From: Roseibium sp. TrichSKD4
GTDB lineage: Bacteria; Pseudomonadota; Alphaproteobacteria; Rhizobiales; Stappiaceae
Length of the DNA: 50,065 nt
Assembly: GCF_000148725.1 (NCBI RefSeq)
Contig: NZ_GL476300.1
Coordinates: forward strand, 79,547 to 129,611
Direction: 5' to 3'
The notes under the pieces were generated by a model that was not told the origin of the DNA, made no database searches, and saw only the letters and a program-made list of their open reading frames with translations. The position numbers and the translations under genes are program-made. This document shows positions 1 to 8,499 of the stretch, piece after piece (positions within the stretch are counted from its first letter, which is position 1; each line of letters starts with the position of its first letter).

Positions 1-30
1 TCCCCTTTGTTTTTCAGTCTGTTTTGCAAG

Positions 31-1689
31 TTAAGCGGTCAGCTCACCCGCCAACGCTTTTTGGATTAGAGCACGGGTTTCGGCAATGCCGTAAAGCGCC
101 ACAAAGGACCCGAAGCGCGGGCCTTTTTCCTGACCGATGAGAAGCTGATACAGCGCAGAGAACCAGACAACGGAAACCCCTGGGCCGCCGTCCGGGCCTT
201 TTTTCTTCTGATCCTGATACCGTTCGATTGGACGAGCGACATCCAGAACAGCATCCTGAATGGCGCTGCCATCAGCGCCCTCCGGCAGAGCTGCGAGGCT
301 TGCATCCAATTGCTCAAGCGCGACACGCTCCACATCGTCTGGTGTCTTGAAGGATTTGTTCGGCTTCACGAAGTCATCGAAGTAGCGGATCGCAAAACCG
401 ACCAGCGCATCCAGATGCGGGTGGGTTTCAGCTGTCACGCCCGGAGCATAGCGAGAAATGAACGCCCAGAGCACATCCTTGTTTTCCGCATTAGAGGCTG
501 AAACGAGGTTCAGCAGCATGGCAAACGGCACAGGCATGTCCGTTTTCGGCACATTGCCGGAATGGATATGCCATGCTGGGTTCATCAGCTTTTGCTCGAC
601 AGGCATTGCATCAAATTTTTGAGCAAAGGTGTAGTACTCGTCGACCGCTTTCGGAATGACGTCGAAATACAGCTTCTTGGCCGTTTTCGGCTTTTGGAAC
701 ATGTAAAGCGCAAGGCTTTCTGTCGGCGCATAGGTCAACCATTCGTCGATGGTCAGGCCATTGCCCTTGGATTTAGAAATCTTGGCCCCATCATCGGCAA
801 GGAACAGCTCATAGACAAAGTGCTCCGGCGCCTTCCCGCCCAAAACCTTACAGATCTTGTCGTAGAGACCCATGTTCGGACCGTGGTCCTTACCGAACAT
901 TTCGAAGTCAACGCCAAGCGCAGCCCAGCGTGCGCCGAAATCCGGCTTCCACTGCAGCTTCACATTTCCGCCGGTCACAGGCAGGGTTACATCCGTGCCA
1001 TCTTCGTCTTCAAAGGTGATCGTGCCGTCTTTAGCATTCACATCCTTCATCGGCACATAAAGCACGCGGCCCGAAATCGGCGAGATCGGCAGGAACGGAG
1101 AATATGTTGCCTGACGCTCTTCACCGAGGGTCGGCAGCATAACCTTCATCAGGTCATCATATTTGCGAACCGCGGTTAGCAGGATCTCATCGAATTTCCC
1201 GGACTTGTAGTATTCGGTCGCACTGGCAAATTCGTAGTCAAAGCCGAACGTATCGAGGAACCGCCGCAGCATGGCATTGTTGTGATGACCAAAGCTCTCA
1301 TAGTCGCCGCCGAACGGGTTCGGCACGACTGTCAGAGGCATTTGGAGATAGGGCTTCAGCGCGTCCACATCCGGCACATTTTCCGGGATCTTGCGCATGC
1401 CGTCCATATCATCGGAGAAGCACAGGAGACGGGTCGGGATCTTGTCTTCGGTGAGCAAGCGGAACGCCGTGCGGACCATTGTCGTGCGGGCCACTTCACC
1501 GAACGTGCCAATATGCGGAAGACCGGACGGACCATAGCCGGTTTCAAACAGAACCGGCTGCTCCGGATCCCGTTTCTCGATCCGCTTGACCAATTTTCGT
1601 GCTTCCTCAAACGGCCAGGCTTTGGAAGTCCGGGCCGCTTCAACGAGTTCAGCAGAGAGGTCGAGCGGTGGCAGGGATCGTTCAGTCAT
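31..1689 (-). CDS. lysK: Lysyl-tRNA synthetase, class I
   Basis: Charges tRNA-Lys with lysine in the cytoplasm. The protein (552 aa from the chosen start) has the class I signatures: a HIGH-type motif PHIGTFGE at about residues 58-65 and a KMSKS-type motif KISKSKG at 303-309. Class I LysRS is the archaeal/alphaproteobacterial form, unrelated to the class II LysRS of E. coli. The open frame extends upstream to 1800, but the family-like start MTERSLPPL is at 1689, and the extra 37 residues look like leader sequence. No clear Shine-Dalgarno precedes either start, so the start is only fairly sure. The gene stands alone, divergent from the TerB-like gene. The family is certain. Confidence 0.95.
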   Translation of the reverse strand: MTERSLPPLDLSAELVEAARTSKAWPFEEARKLVKRIEKRDPEQPVLFETGYGPSGLPHIGTFGEVARTTMVRTAFRLLTEDKIPTRLLCFSDDMDGMRKIPENVPDVDALKPYLQMPLTVVPNPFGGDYESFGHHNNAMLRRFLDTFGFDYEFASATEYYKSGKFDEILLTAVRKYDDLMKVMLPTLGEERQATYSPFLPISPISGRVLYVPMKDVNAKDGTITFEDEDGTDVTLPVTGGNVKLQWKPDFGARWAALGVDFEMFGKDHGPNMGLYDKICKVLGGKAPEHFVYELFLADDGAKISKSKGNGLTIDEWLTYAPTESLALYMFQKPKTAKKLYFDVIPKAVDEYYTFAQKFDAMPVEQKLMNPAWHIHSGNVPKTDMPVPFAMLLNLVSASNAENKDVLWAFISRYAPGVTAETHPHLDALVGFAIRYFDDFVKPNKSFKTPDDVERVALEQLDASLAALPEGADGSAIQDAVLDVARPIERYQDQKKKGPDGGPGVSVVWFSALYQLLIGQEKGPRFGSFVALYGIAETRALIQKALAGELTA

Positions 1690-1895
1690 GATGATTGTTC
1701 GGTTCTGTTTGTTTGAAAATGACATCAGGGCAAGCTCAAAGAGATGTAACAGAGTTGCCGTGAGAGCGGCGACACTAGAAAAGCCAGCGCCCCGCGTCAA
1801 CGAAATGTCGTGCCAGACGGCTTGAAGATTGGGCCTTGAGCGGATAACCCTCGTTTTATTGTTAATTCGCGTCGACCGAGAGGCCCATCGAGAAG

Positions 1896-2309
1896 ATGAA
1901 AAAAGACGTTACCATTCAGGAAGCCCTGATTTATGTGATGGTCATCATGTCAGCTGCTGACAGCAACATGACTGACAGCGAACTTGCCTCGATGGGAGAT
2001 ATCGTCAAGGCGCTGCCCGTGTTCAAAGGCTACAATGAAGACGATATAATCAGCGCAGCCCAGCGCTGTAGCCTTGTTCTGCAAGAGCCGAATGGTCTCG
2101 ATTCAGTCCTGACACTGATTGCCGATACGCTCCCGTCCAAGCTCTATGATACGGCCTATGCGGTTGCCGTGGATGTGGCTGCGGCTGATTTGAACCTGCG
2201 CCAGGAAGAATTGCGTCTGCTCCAGATGCTGCGTGACCGGTTTGAACTCGACAAGCTGACCATTGCAGCGATTGAGCGCGGTGCTCAGGCTCGGTTCCGC
2301 ACCGTCTGA
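1896..2309 (+). CDS. TerB-like (tellurite-resistance TerB family) protein
   Basis: A 137-residue all-helical acidic protein that resembles the TerB/DjlA-N fold: N-terminal [20 protein letters not shown], where a helix runs into an acidic turn, then two further helical segments and a closing segment with an EE pair ([15 protein letters not shown]). Single-domain TerB proteins of this size are common in alphaproteobacteria and have no settled function; the tellurite link is only a family name. A GAGAAG stretch lies right before the ATG at 1896. It ends about 20 nt before the following hydrolase, so the two could be co-transcribed. No other ter genes are nearby, which argues against a true tellurite operon. 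Confidence 0.75.
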   Translation: MKKDVTIQEALIYVMVIMSAADSNMTDSELASMGDIVKALPVFKGYNEDDIISAAQRCSLVLQEPNGLDSVLTLIADTLPSKLYDTAYAVAVDVAAADLNLRQEELRLLQMLRDRFELDKLTIAAIERGAQARFRTV

Positions 2310-2327
2310 TTTCACAGTGCTGATTTG

Positions 2328-3407
2328 ATGATGAAAGCCTTTTGCAAGCGCCCGATCCGTTGGGCGCTTTTCTTTTTGTTTGTCTTATTTATCGTCAGCA
2401 CCGTCCTCGCCGGCCTTAAGGACTTTGATTTATCGTTCCACCCCGAAAAGGAAATTACTTTCGTCCAAAACGGATGGACAATTACTGGAAGCCTGCATTT
2501 GCCCGAAGGGGTGCCAGCACCGCCGGTTGTCATTCTGGTCCATGGAGACGGCCCGCAGGACAGATACGCCAATGGGGCCTACCTGCCCCTCATCAATTTC
2601 CTCTTGGATGAAGGGTTTGCGGTCTTTTCCTTGGACAAGCCCGGAGTTGGGAAAAGCACCGGTTTGTGGTTGTCTCAATCCATGGAAGAGCGCGCTCACC
2701 TCTCACTCAAAGCCCTTAATACGCTACGTGAGATTGATGATTTCAACAATTCAATCATTGGCTTTATCGGATTTTCTCAAGCCGGCTGGGTGCTGCCTGA
2801 GATAGCAATTCAAGGGAGTGCTGCTGACTTTTTTATTCTGATTGGCGCTGCAATCGACTGGATGGACCAAGGGGCCTACTTCACGCAAAAACGGCTGGAA
2901 GCGGAAGGTGCAAGCGAAGAAGAAATTGCACGGGCCCTCAACGACTTCGAGTTGGATGTTAATCGACTATCCGATCCCAAGCTCACATACCAGGATTATA
3001 TGGCCGACCAATCCGGCGACACAGATTTTTCTAAGGAACGCTTTGGATTTGTGAGGCGGAACTTAACCGCAAACTCCGAAGAAGCGCTTTCACTAACGTC
3101 AGCTCCCTTTCTGGTCCTCCATGGAGCGCAAGATCTGAATGTTGATGCGGTTTCAGACCATCGGCGCTTTCGTGACCTCTTGGGCAGTCGGAACCCGGCA
3201 ACAGACTTTCACCTCATTGAAAACGCCACGCACGGCCTTTTGAACACCGACCTGTTCAATTACCAGCTCCCCTCGCACATGCCCTTCTGGTCAGAATGGG
3301 CCTATCTGGCATTGGGGCGGGACGCGTATGCGGACGGGGTCCTTGAAATCATGGGAGACTGGATAAAGGCTCGCGCTGCAAGCCAGCCTGCGGCGATCCA
3401 GAAATAA
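2328..3407 (+). CDS. Exported alpha/beta-hydrolase (esterase/peptidase-like)
   Basis: Serine hydrolase of unknown substrate, probably periplasmic or membrane-anchored. An N-terminal hydrophobic segment (about residues 10-28, RWALFFLFVLFIVSTVLAG) serves as signal or anchor. The oxyanion region ILVHGDGPQDR follows, with a nucleophile elbow GFSQAGW (Ser150), an acid in LHGAQDLNVD (Asp269) and the catalytic His302 in ENATHG, which gives a full Ser-Asp-His triad. The closest general family is the dienelactone hydrolase/prolyl-oligopeptidase-like group. TTG 2325, ATG 2328 and ATG 2331 are all possible starts; I chose the first ATG. The stop is one base from the stop of convergent apaG, so the two share their 3' ends. 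Confidence 0.8.
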   Translation: MMKAFCKRPIRWALFFLFVLFIVSTVLAGLKDFDLSFHPEKEITFVQNGWTITGSLHLPEGVPAPPVVILVHGDGPQDRYANGAYLPLINFLLDEGFAVFSLDKPGVGKSTGLWLSQSMEERAHLSLKALNTLREIDDFNNSIIGFIGFSQAGWVLPEIAIQGSAADFFILIGAAIDWMDQGAYFTQKRLEAEGASEEEIARALNDFELDVNRLSDPKLTYQDYMADQSGDTDFSKERFGFVRRNLTANSEEALSLTSAPFLVLHGAQDLNVDAVSDHRRFRDLLGSRNPATDFHLIENATHGLLNTDLFNYQLPSHMPFWSEWAYLALGRDAYADGVLEIMGDWIKARAASQPAAIQK

Positions 3408-3408
3408 T

Positions 3409-3801
3409 TTAGTTCAAGCTGCGCTTTCCATCCGGTAGGTCCAGTGAAAAAGCCGGGATCTGGACATCAAATCGCGAACCGTCTGGACGCTCCATCTTAT
3501 AGGAACCAACCATAAAACCAGAATCCGTCTTTAACGGACAGCCGGACGAATATTCATAAGTTTCACCCGGCTCAATGACCGGCTGTTCACCGATGACGCC
3601 CGGCCCGGTAACCTCTTCGACACGGCCCATGGCGTCAGTGATCTTCCAATAGCGGGTTTTCAGCTGAACCGGACCTTCGCTCTCATTTCGGATTTCCACC
3701 ATATAGGCCCAGATATACTGGCTGTCCTCTGGCTCGGATTCCTCGTCGAGATAGAACGGTTCCACAGTAACCTGGATGCCATTCGTAATTGCGCGATACA
3801 T
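3409..3801 (-). CDS. apaG: ApaG protein (Co2+/Mg2+ efflux protein family)
   Basis: A 130-residue single-domain protein with the ApaG/FBXO3-type immunoglobulin-like fold. The family pattern is clear: N-terminal [14 protein letters not shown], central [13 protein letters not shown], the [10 protein letters not shown] strand, the GPGVIGEQP glycine loop and a C-terminal [16 protein letters not shown] segment. ApaG is widespread in proteobacteria; loss affects cobalt and magnesium tolerance in enterobacteria, but the molecular role is unresolved. A good AGGA ribosome site lies before the ATG at 3801. It is transcribed away from the CDP-alcohol phosphatidyltransferase gene, with a 178-nt divergent promoter region between them. 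Confidence 0.93.
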   Translation of the reverse strand: MYRAITNGIQVTVEPFYLDEESEPEDSQYIWAYMVEIRNESEGPVQLKTRYWKITDAMGRVEEVTGPGVIGEQPVIEPGETYEYSSGCPLKTDSGFMVGSYKMERPDGSRFDVQIPAFSLDLPDGKRSLN

Positions 3802-3979
3802 TCTGCGGTATCCTGTTTACATACGGTCGGCCACGCTTTGCACCCCTTTCTTTCAAGGTGCGTTTACCGCGCTTATAGGCGTAATAACGCAAGCTTGAAA
3901 GAGTGTTGCTTGTCCTAACCCGCATCCTAATCCATTTATAACTCAATGCCCAAAACGGGAAACAGATAAAAGTGCCAGT

Positions 3980-4591
3980 ATGTTCGACGCGCGCATTCGC
4001 CCCATCATAGACCCACCCCTCAATCAGATGGGACGGACCTTGGCAAGCACCGGGCTTAGTCCTGATACCGTGACGCTTGTCGGTTTTGTGCTGGGCATGG
4101 GGGCAGCCGTGTCCATCGCTTTTGGTGAAATTCTGCTCGGTCTGGTTCTCATCCTTTTGAACCGTCTCGCCGACGGGCTGGACGGTGCTATCGCCCGCGC
4201 GAGCCTGAAAACCGATCGCGGTGGGTATCTTGATATCGTGTTGGACTTTGTTTTCTACGGCTCGATCCCGTTTGCCTTCGCCGTTTTGAACCCGGAGCAA
4301 AATGCTCTGCCTGCGACCGCCCTCTTGCTCAGCTTTTACGCAAACGGCTCCGCTTTTCTGGCGTACGCAATCATGGCGGAGAAACGTCAGGTTACGACCA
4401 CGTCCCAAGGGGTCAAATCCCTCTATTATGTCGCCGGGATTGCAGAAGGCACAGAGACCATCGCGTTGTTTGTGGTGATGTGCCTGTGGCCAGCCGGTTT
4501 CCCGGTTCTGGCATGGGGCTTTGCGGCAATTTGCCTGATTTCAGCTGCCGCCCGCATTGTTGGGGCATCCCTCAGCTTGAGCCGCAAGTAA
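3980..4591 (+). CDS. CDP-alcohol phosphatidyltransferase family protein
   Basis: Integral inner-membrane enzyme (203 aa, several hydrophobic helices) that should transfer a phospho-alcohol from a CDP-linked donor in phospholipid synthesis. The diagnostic motif D-x2-D-G-x2-A-R-x(7)-G-x3-D-x3-D is intact: Asp65, Asp68, Gly69, Ala72, Arg73, Gly81, Asp85, Asp89. The product (phosphatidylglycerol phosphate, phosphatidylcholine or other) cannot be read from the motif. The N-terminal GLSPDTVTLVGFVLGM segment is typical of the PgsA/PssA-like branch. The gene converges with the membrane protein gene on the minus strand, with only 5 nt between stops. Confidence 0.88.
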   Translation: MFDARIRPIIDPPLNQMGRTLASTGLSPDTVTLVGFVLGMGAAVSIAFGEILLGLVLILLNRLADGLDGAIARASLKTDRGGYLDIVLDFVFYGSIPFAFAVLNPEQNALPATALLLSFYANGSAFLAYAIMAEKRQVTTTSQGVKSLYYVAGIAEGTETIALFVVMCLWPAGFPVLAWGFAAICLISAAARIVGASLSLSRK

Positions 4592-4596
4592 CCGAC

Positions 4597-5376
4597 TTAG
4601 CCCTTTAACGCCTCCAACCAACCGTCTTTCTGCTCAATGTAAAAGCCCTCAAAGTGGACATTCTCAATATCCGACCCGGCGATATAGAGATGACTGATTG
4701 AGGCCGAAGACGAGACTTCGCGCGCGATCGGCAAGCTGGATATCGGTAAATCACGTCCGAGTTTCAGATAAAACTTGATGGGATCAGCCAATACAATGTG
4801 ATCAATGGTGCTTGCATCCTTGAGACTTACTTCGGCCGGATAACCCGCATACATCAATCGCTTGTTGCCATCTGCAATCTTGGTCAGTACGAAACACGTG
4901 AAAATTCCGGCCCCCTTCTTTTCCATCGCCAAGAGCGGTGCCAAGGGGCCGTACATGACACGGCCAAGAGCTTGAATTTTTCGTGCCAAATAGCGCGCTG
5001 TATAAGCTGCTGCGATAACAAACCCGGCCATGACAACAGACAACACAACCGCGATATGCGGATAGAGATAGAGGAAGTTCAGCGGTTTGAGCCTCGCCCC
5101 CTCATAAAAGAGGTAGAAGACACCATCAAAATCCGCAAAGCTAACCGGCACCTCATAGGGGTGAACCAGATTGACGAGATAAAGAAGCGCGTTGGTGACC
5201 AAAAAGAACAGCATGAACATGCTGGCTGAGTAGATCAGGATCGAGATAGCAGACCAGAGGCTGCTGGGAGACGGGAAGGGTCTTTTGACGATCTCTCCCT
5301 GAAACAGCGCCAGACGAAACAGCAAACCAGGAACCAAAAACAGAAAAAGCAAAAATGTCGAGTTGCTGAGAGACAT
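4597..5376 (-). CDS. Membrane protein, possibly DUF6338-like
   Basis: A 259-residue protein with three hydrophobic segments: residues 7-25 (LLFLFLVPGLLFRLALF), about 42-68, and about 103-127 (HIAVVLSVVMAGFVIAAAY), followed by a soluble C-terminal half of about 130 residues. I do not recognise a catalytic motif. The overall plan, in which the N-terminal helix containing LFLVPGL is followed by two more helices and a beta-rich tail, resembles the uncharacterised DUF6338 group; that assignment is tentative. It starts MSLSNSTFLL at 5376. No neighbour offers a functional clue. Confidence 0.65.
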   Translation of the reverse strand: MSLSNSTFLLFLFLVPGLLFRLALFQGEIVKRPFPSPSSLWSAISILIYSASMFMLFFLVTNALLYLVNLVHPYEVPVSFADFDGVFYLFYEGARLKPLNFLYLYPHIAVVLSVVMAGFVIAAAYTARYLARKIQALGRVMYGPLAPLLAMEKKGAGIFTCFVLTKIADGNKRLMYAGYPAEVSLKDASTIDHIVLADPIKFYLKLGRDLPISSLPIAREVSSSASISHLYIAGSDIENVHFEGFYIEQKDGWLEALKG

Positions 5377-5582
5377 CGCCTATGACAGTTCCCGAATAAA
5401 TTGGATAAAGAGAGCGGAAACTCCACTCCAATGCACTTTCAGAATCGCAAAGAATACGCTGCCTAATGTCGTAAATTACGGCATGTCTCGCAAGGGAAAC
5501 TCGCAGTCGAAACGATCAAAATTCGCCGCCGGAGGACTTTCAGTCTTCAGGAAATCAAGGGCGCAAAGACAAAAGGCGCGCC

Positions 5583-5777
5583 TTAGTAGCTGCGCACCAT
5601 TTCACGGTCAGACTTGGCAATTTCGCGGATACGTTCGCGGACTTCTTTTTCGTCCAGCGTATTCGAATTCCGCTCGGCAGAAATTTGCGTCAATGCACGG
5701 TAGACGGTTGCGAAGGAGCCACGTGCATCCTTGCGAAACTTGTTCAATATACGTTCACGACGAGACGAGTTGGTCAT
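5583..5777 (-). CDS. Small conserved-looking charged protein (64 aa)
   Basis: A 64-residue, strongly charged helical protein starting MTNSSRRERI and ending REMVRSY. A GAGGT ribosome site about 8 nt before the ATG at 5777 fixes the start, although the frame is open further to 5816. The basic N-terminal half (RRERILNKFRKDARG) and acidic-basic C-terminal half (LDEKEVRERIREIAKSDRE) suggest a nucleic-acid or partner-binding peptide, but I recognise no family. It lies downstream of metZ on the same strand, separated by 150 nt that contain inverted repeats, so it probably has its own promoter. Confidence 0.6.
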   Translation of the reverse strand: MTNSSRRERILNKFRKDARGSFATVYRALTQISAERNSNTLDEKEVRERIREIAKSDREMVRSY

Positions 5778-5808
5778 GGCGACCTCAAGGATTTGCAGCC
5801 CAAGTAAA

Positions 5809-5840
5809 GGTTGCAACCGAACATGTTGTCAGCTGCAACC
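5809..5840. promoter_or_regulatory. Dyad elements upstream of the 64-aa gene
   Basis: A 10-bp palindrome GGTTGCAACC (5809-5818) is followed by a second TGCAACC copy (5834-5840), with ACATGT between them. Both lie 30-65 bp upstream of the 64-aa gene's start, where an operator would be expected. No regulator can be named from this. Confidence 0.3.
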
Positions 5841-5870
5841 TCACTAAAGATAGGAAGTCCTTTATTTTCA

Positions 5871-5916
5871 GTCAACATATACAGTGCCCCTGAGGTACTT
5901 TGTGCACCGTGTTGAC
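5871..5916. repeat. Inverted repeat between metZ and the 64-aa gene
   Basis: A perfect 7-bp inverted repeat, GTCAACA at 5871-5877 and TGTTGAC at 5910-5916, with inner GTGC/GCAC arms. It lies just beyond the metZ stop codon, so it may be the metZ transcript end or an operator for the small downstream gene. There is no clean T-tract. Confidence 0.35.
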
Positions 5917-5929
5917 TGCGGACTTTGGA

Positions 5930-7126
5930 TCAGACTGCGTGAAGAGCCTGTTCGATGTCCTCAAGAAGATCGGCTGGATCTTCCAGACCAACGGACAACC
6001 GCAGGATTCCACCTGAAATATCCAGTTCAGCCCGTGCCTCTTCGCTCATCGACTGGTGCGTGGTGGTTTCCGGATGAGTAATCAGGGTTTTTGCATCCCC
6101 CAAATTGTTCGACAAGCGGATGATCTCCAACGCGTTGAGGAACCGGAATGCAGCGTCCTTGCCCTTGGCAATTTCAAACGCAACCATTGTCGAACCGCCG
6201 GACATCTGCTTTTTGGCAATTTCTGCCTGAGGGTGATCGTCGCGTCCCGGATAGATCAAACGGGAGACCTTGTCTTGACCTGCAAGGAAGTCTGCAATCT
6301 TGCCAGCCGATGAGGTTTGCTGGGCAACGCGCAGTGGCAGTGTCTCCAGCCCCTTCAAAAGAACCCATGCATTAAACGGGCTCATGTGAGGGCCGGTATG
6401 TTTGACGAACGGCATCACTTCATCTGTAATCCATTCCTCATCCGATAGGACGACGCCGCCAAGGCAGCGCCCCTGCCCGTCGATGTGCTTGGTCGCAGAA
6501 TAGACGACAACATCAGCGCCCAGCTTCAGCGGAGACTGGAACATTGGAGTTGCAAAAACATTGTCGACGATCAAACGAGCGCCAACGGACTTGGCAATCT
6601 CGGCAACTGCAGCAATATCAATCACTTCCAGCGTCGGATTGGTCGGGCTTTCCAGAAACAGGGCTTTAGTGTTCGGTTTGACCGCAGCTTTCCACTGATC
6701 AATGTCCGTGCCATCGACAAGTGTGCTTTCCACACCGAACCGTGGTAGCAAAGTCTCACAAATGTAACGGCAAGAGCCAAACAACGCCTTGGCCGCGACA
6801 ACATGGTCCCCCGCCTTGACGGAGGCCATCAAGGCCAGATTGACCGCAGCCATACCACTGGCTGTTCCACGCGCGGCTTCTGCGCCCTCAAGGGTCTTGA
6901 TGCGGTCCTCGAACATCGCAACGGTCGGGTTTGCGTATCGGCTGTAGACAAATCCAGGCTCATCGCCCTTGAAACGGGCTTCGGCTGCTTCCGGGCTGTC
7001 ATAAACGAAGCCCTGGGTCAGAAACATTGCTTCGGATGTTTCGCCGTGCTGGGAGCGGGTGGTGCCGCCGTGAACCAATTGTGTTGCCGGGCGCAGTTCG
7101 CGCTTCTTGTTGTTATCATTTGTCAT
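5930..7126 (-). CDS. metZ: O-succinylhomoserine sulfhydrylase
   Basis: PLP-dependent enzyme that converts O-succinylhomoserine and sulfide to homocysteine in methionine synthesis. The 398-residue protein shows the Cys/Met-metabolism PLP fold: SRYANPTVAMFE near residue 57, TASGMAAV, ESPTNPTLEVIDI, and the PLP lysine in SATKHIDGQG (Lys213). The sequence CLGGVV after the lysine and the overall length fit MetZ rather than cystathionine gamma-synthase. The start MTNDNNKK at 7126 is supported by a GGAG site 7-8 nt upstream; the open frame reaches 7243, but that extension is the riboswitch leader. Expression should fall when S-adenosylmethionine is plentiful. Confidence 0.95.
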   Translation of the reverse strand: MTNDNNKKRELRPATQLVHGGTTRSQHGETSEAMFLTQGFVYDSPEAAEARFKGDEPGFVYSRYANPTVAMFEDRIKTLEGAEAARGTASGMAAVNLALMASVKAGDHVVAAKALFGSCRYICETLLPRFGVESTLVDGTDIDQWKAAVKPNTKALFLESPTNPTLEVIDIAAVAEIAKSVGARLIVDNVFATPMFQSPLKLGADVVVYSATKHIDGQGRCLGGVVLSDEEWITDEVMPFVKHTGPHMSPFNAWVLLKGLETLPLRVAQQTSSAGKIADFLAGQDKVSRLIYPGRDDHPQAEIAKKQMSGGSTMVAFEIAKGKDAAFRFLNALEIIRLSNNLGDAKTLITHPETTTHQSMSEEARAELDISGGILRLSVGLEDPADLLEDIEQALHAV

Positions 7127-7143
7127 TTTGCCACTCCAAATAC

Positions 7144-7167
7144 AAAACCCCGGCCTGGACCGGGGTT
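7144..7167 (-). terminator. metZ: Terminator-like hairpin in the metZ leader
   Basis: On the minus strand an 8-bp stem AACCCCGG/CCGGGGTT with a 6-nt loop is followed by TTGTA. It sits between the riboswitch and the metZ start. The left arm can instead pair with an upstream CCGGGTT, so the hairpin could be the regulated off-state. Confidence 0.55.
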
Positions 7168-7182
7168 CTTCAACCCGGCCTT

Positions 7183-7236
7183 TTTTAGCGACTTGTTTAA
7201 CGTGGCTGCAAGCCGGCCGGCCCAAATCACCACGAA
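7183..7236 (-). ncRNA. SAM-II riboswitch (metA RNA motif)
   Basis: On the minus strand this leader contains the near-invariant SAM-II core: CGTGGTGATTTG, then GCCGG, CGGCTTGCAGCCACG, TTAAACAAGTC and GCTAAA. This is the H-type pseudoknot that binds S-adenosylmethionine, known mainly from alphaproteobacteria upstream of metA, metX, metZ and metK. It lies about 57 nt upstream of metZ in the right orientation, with a sigma-70-like promoter just upstream. SAM binding is expected to reduce metZ expression. I recognised it by direct comparison with the remembered consensus, not by a covariance search. Confidence 0.92.
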
Positions 7237-7245
7237 GTTGCATTG

Positions 7246-7274
7246 TGTTTATGCCAATATTCAGGTTGCGTCAA
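7246..7274 (-). promoter_or_regulatory. Putative sigma-70 promoter for riboswitch-metZ
   Basis: On the minus strand a TTGACG box (7269-7274) and TAAACA (7246-7251) are separated by 17 bp. Transcription would begin close to the first base of the SAM-II aptamer, which is the expected position. The -10 match is weak (3 of 6). Confidence 0.5.
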
Positions 7275-7393
7275 TTCGGGGAACACGCCAATGACGCTTT
7301 TCCCCTTCGTGCAAAAGACGATAAATGCGGTTGGCGTGCTTCGTTTGATCCGCTAATCACAGAGGAACATCATTTTTATCCAAGGACAGGCGC

Positions 7394-8494
7394 ATGAGTA
7401 ACCGGAACACCGGCATTTTGCCCGCGCATATGATCGAAACCATGTTTGAGCATGGGGCCATTGCGGCAGAGCGCCCACCGGTTGACGGACAGATCCAGCC
7501 TGCCAGCCTTGATCTGCGCCTTGGCCGAACCGCGTTTCGGGTCCGCGCCAGCTTCCTCCCCGGCCCTGATGTTACCGTGGCGGCAAAACTGGATGCCTTT
7601 GAGCTTCACACGATTGATCTGAAGGAAGGTGCGGTTTTGGAGACCGGCTGCGTCTATATCGTTCCGCTTCAGGAAAGTCTGGACCTACCCGCCGATATTT
7701 CGGCCACCGCCAATCCGAAGAGTTCAACTGGACGCCTTGATGTATTCACGCGGGTGATCACCGATGGTGGCTTGGCGTTTGACACAGTGCCTGCCGGATA
7801 TCAGGGGCCGCTTTATGCGGAGATTTCACCTCTCACCTTCCCAATTCTGGTGCGCACCGGATCACGTCTCAGCCAAATCCGCTTTCGCCGTGGCGAAACG
7901 CTGGTGCCGGATAGCGAGCTGCAGGGCGTACACAAGGAGCATACGCTGGTCAGCGGCGGGAATGAGCGAATTGGCGGCGGTGTTCAGCTTTCCATCGATC
8001 TGGAAGGCGATGGAGCGGGCAGCCTTGTGGGCTATCGGGCCAAGAACCATTCCGGCCTGATTGACGTTGATGTGGTTGGAGCCAAAGACCCGCTCGATTT
8101 CTGGGAACCGATCTACCGGCGCAATGCAGCCGAACTCATTTTGGACCCGAACGAGTTTTACATTCTCGTCAGCCAAGAAGCGGTGCATGTGCCGCCGGAC
8201 TTCGCCACTGAAATGGTGCCTTTCGATCCGCTGGTTGGTGAATTCCGGGTCCATTATGCGGGCTTCTTTGACCCCGGCTTTGGTCATGAGCACGCGGGCG
8301 GCATTGGGTCGCGCGCTGTTCTGGAAGTCCGCTCACATGACGTACCCTTCATTGTGGAACATGGCCAGACCGTAGGACGCCTTGTGTATGAGCGTATGGC
8401 GGAACGGCCGCAGACGCTCTATGGCGAAGGCATTGGCTCAAACTATCAGGGTCAAGCCCTGAAGCTTTCCAAGCATTTCAGGGCGCCTGCCTGA
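7394..8494 (+). CDS. dcd: 2'-Deoxycytidine 5'-triphosphate deaminase, long form
   Basis: Deaminates dCTP to dUTP, feeding thymidylate synthesis. At 366 residues it is nearly twice the E. coli Dcd (193 aa). Two dUTPase-fold halves are visible: the first with ANPKSSTGRLDVF and YAEISPLTFPI (residues about 105-160), the second with VPPDFATEMVPFDP and GFFDPGFG...AVLEVRSHDVPF (about 275-330). Such tandem-domain dCTP deaminases are standard in alphaproteobacteria. An AAGGACA ribosome site precedes the ATG at 7394. The downstream YigZ gene starts 5 nt after the stop, so the two are likely one transcript. Confidence 0.9.
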   Translation: MSNRNTGILPAHMIETMFEHGAIAAERPPVDGQIQPASLDLRLGRTAFRVRASFLPGPDVTVAAKLDAFELHTIDLKEGAVLETGCVYIVPLQESLDLPADISATANPKSSTGRLDVFTRVITDGGLAFDTVPAGYQGPLYAEISPLTFPILVRTGSRLSQIRFRRGETLVPDSELQGVHKEHTLVSGGNERIGGGVQLSIDLEGDGAGSLVGYRAKNHSGLIDVDVVGAKDPLDFWEPIYRRNAAELILDPNEFYILVSQEAVHVPPDFATEMVPFDPLVGEFRVHYAGFFDPGFGHEHAGGIGSRAVLEVRSHDVPFIVEHGQTVGRLVYERMAERPQTLYGEGIGSNYQGQALKLSKHFRAPA

Positions 8495-8499
8495 GCCTT

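Noticed and set aside
1896-2309. Tellurite-resistance operon
   Set aside because: Only a single TerB-like domain; no terC, terD or related genes in the window.
5363-5893. Plus-strand frame of 176 codons
   Set aside because: It covers the promoter gap and the 64-aa gene; basic, low-complexity translation without family likeness.
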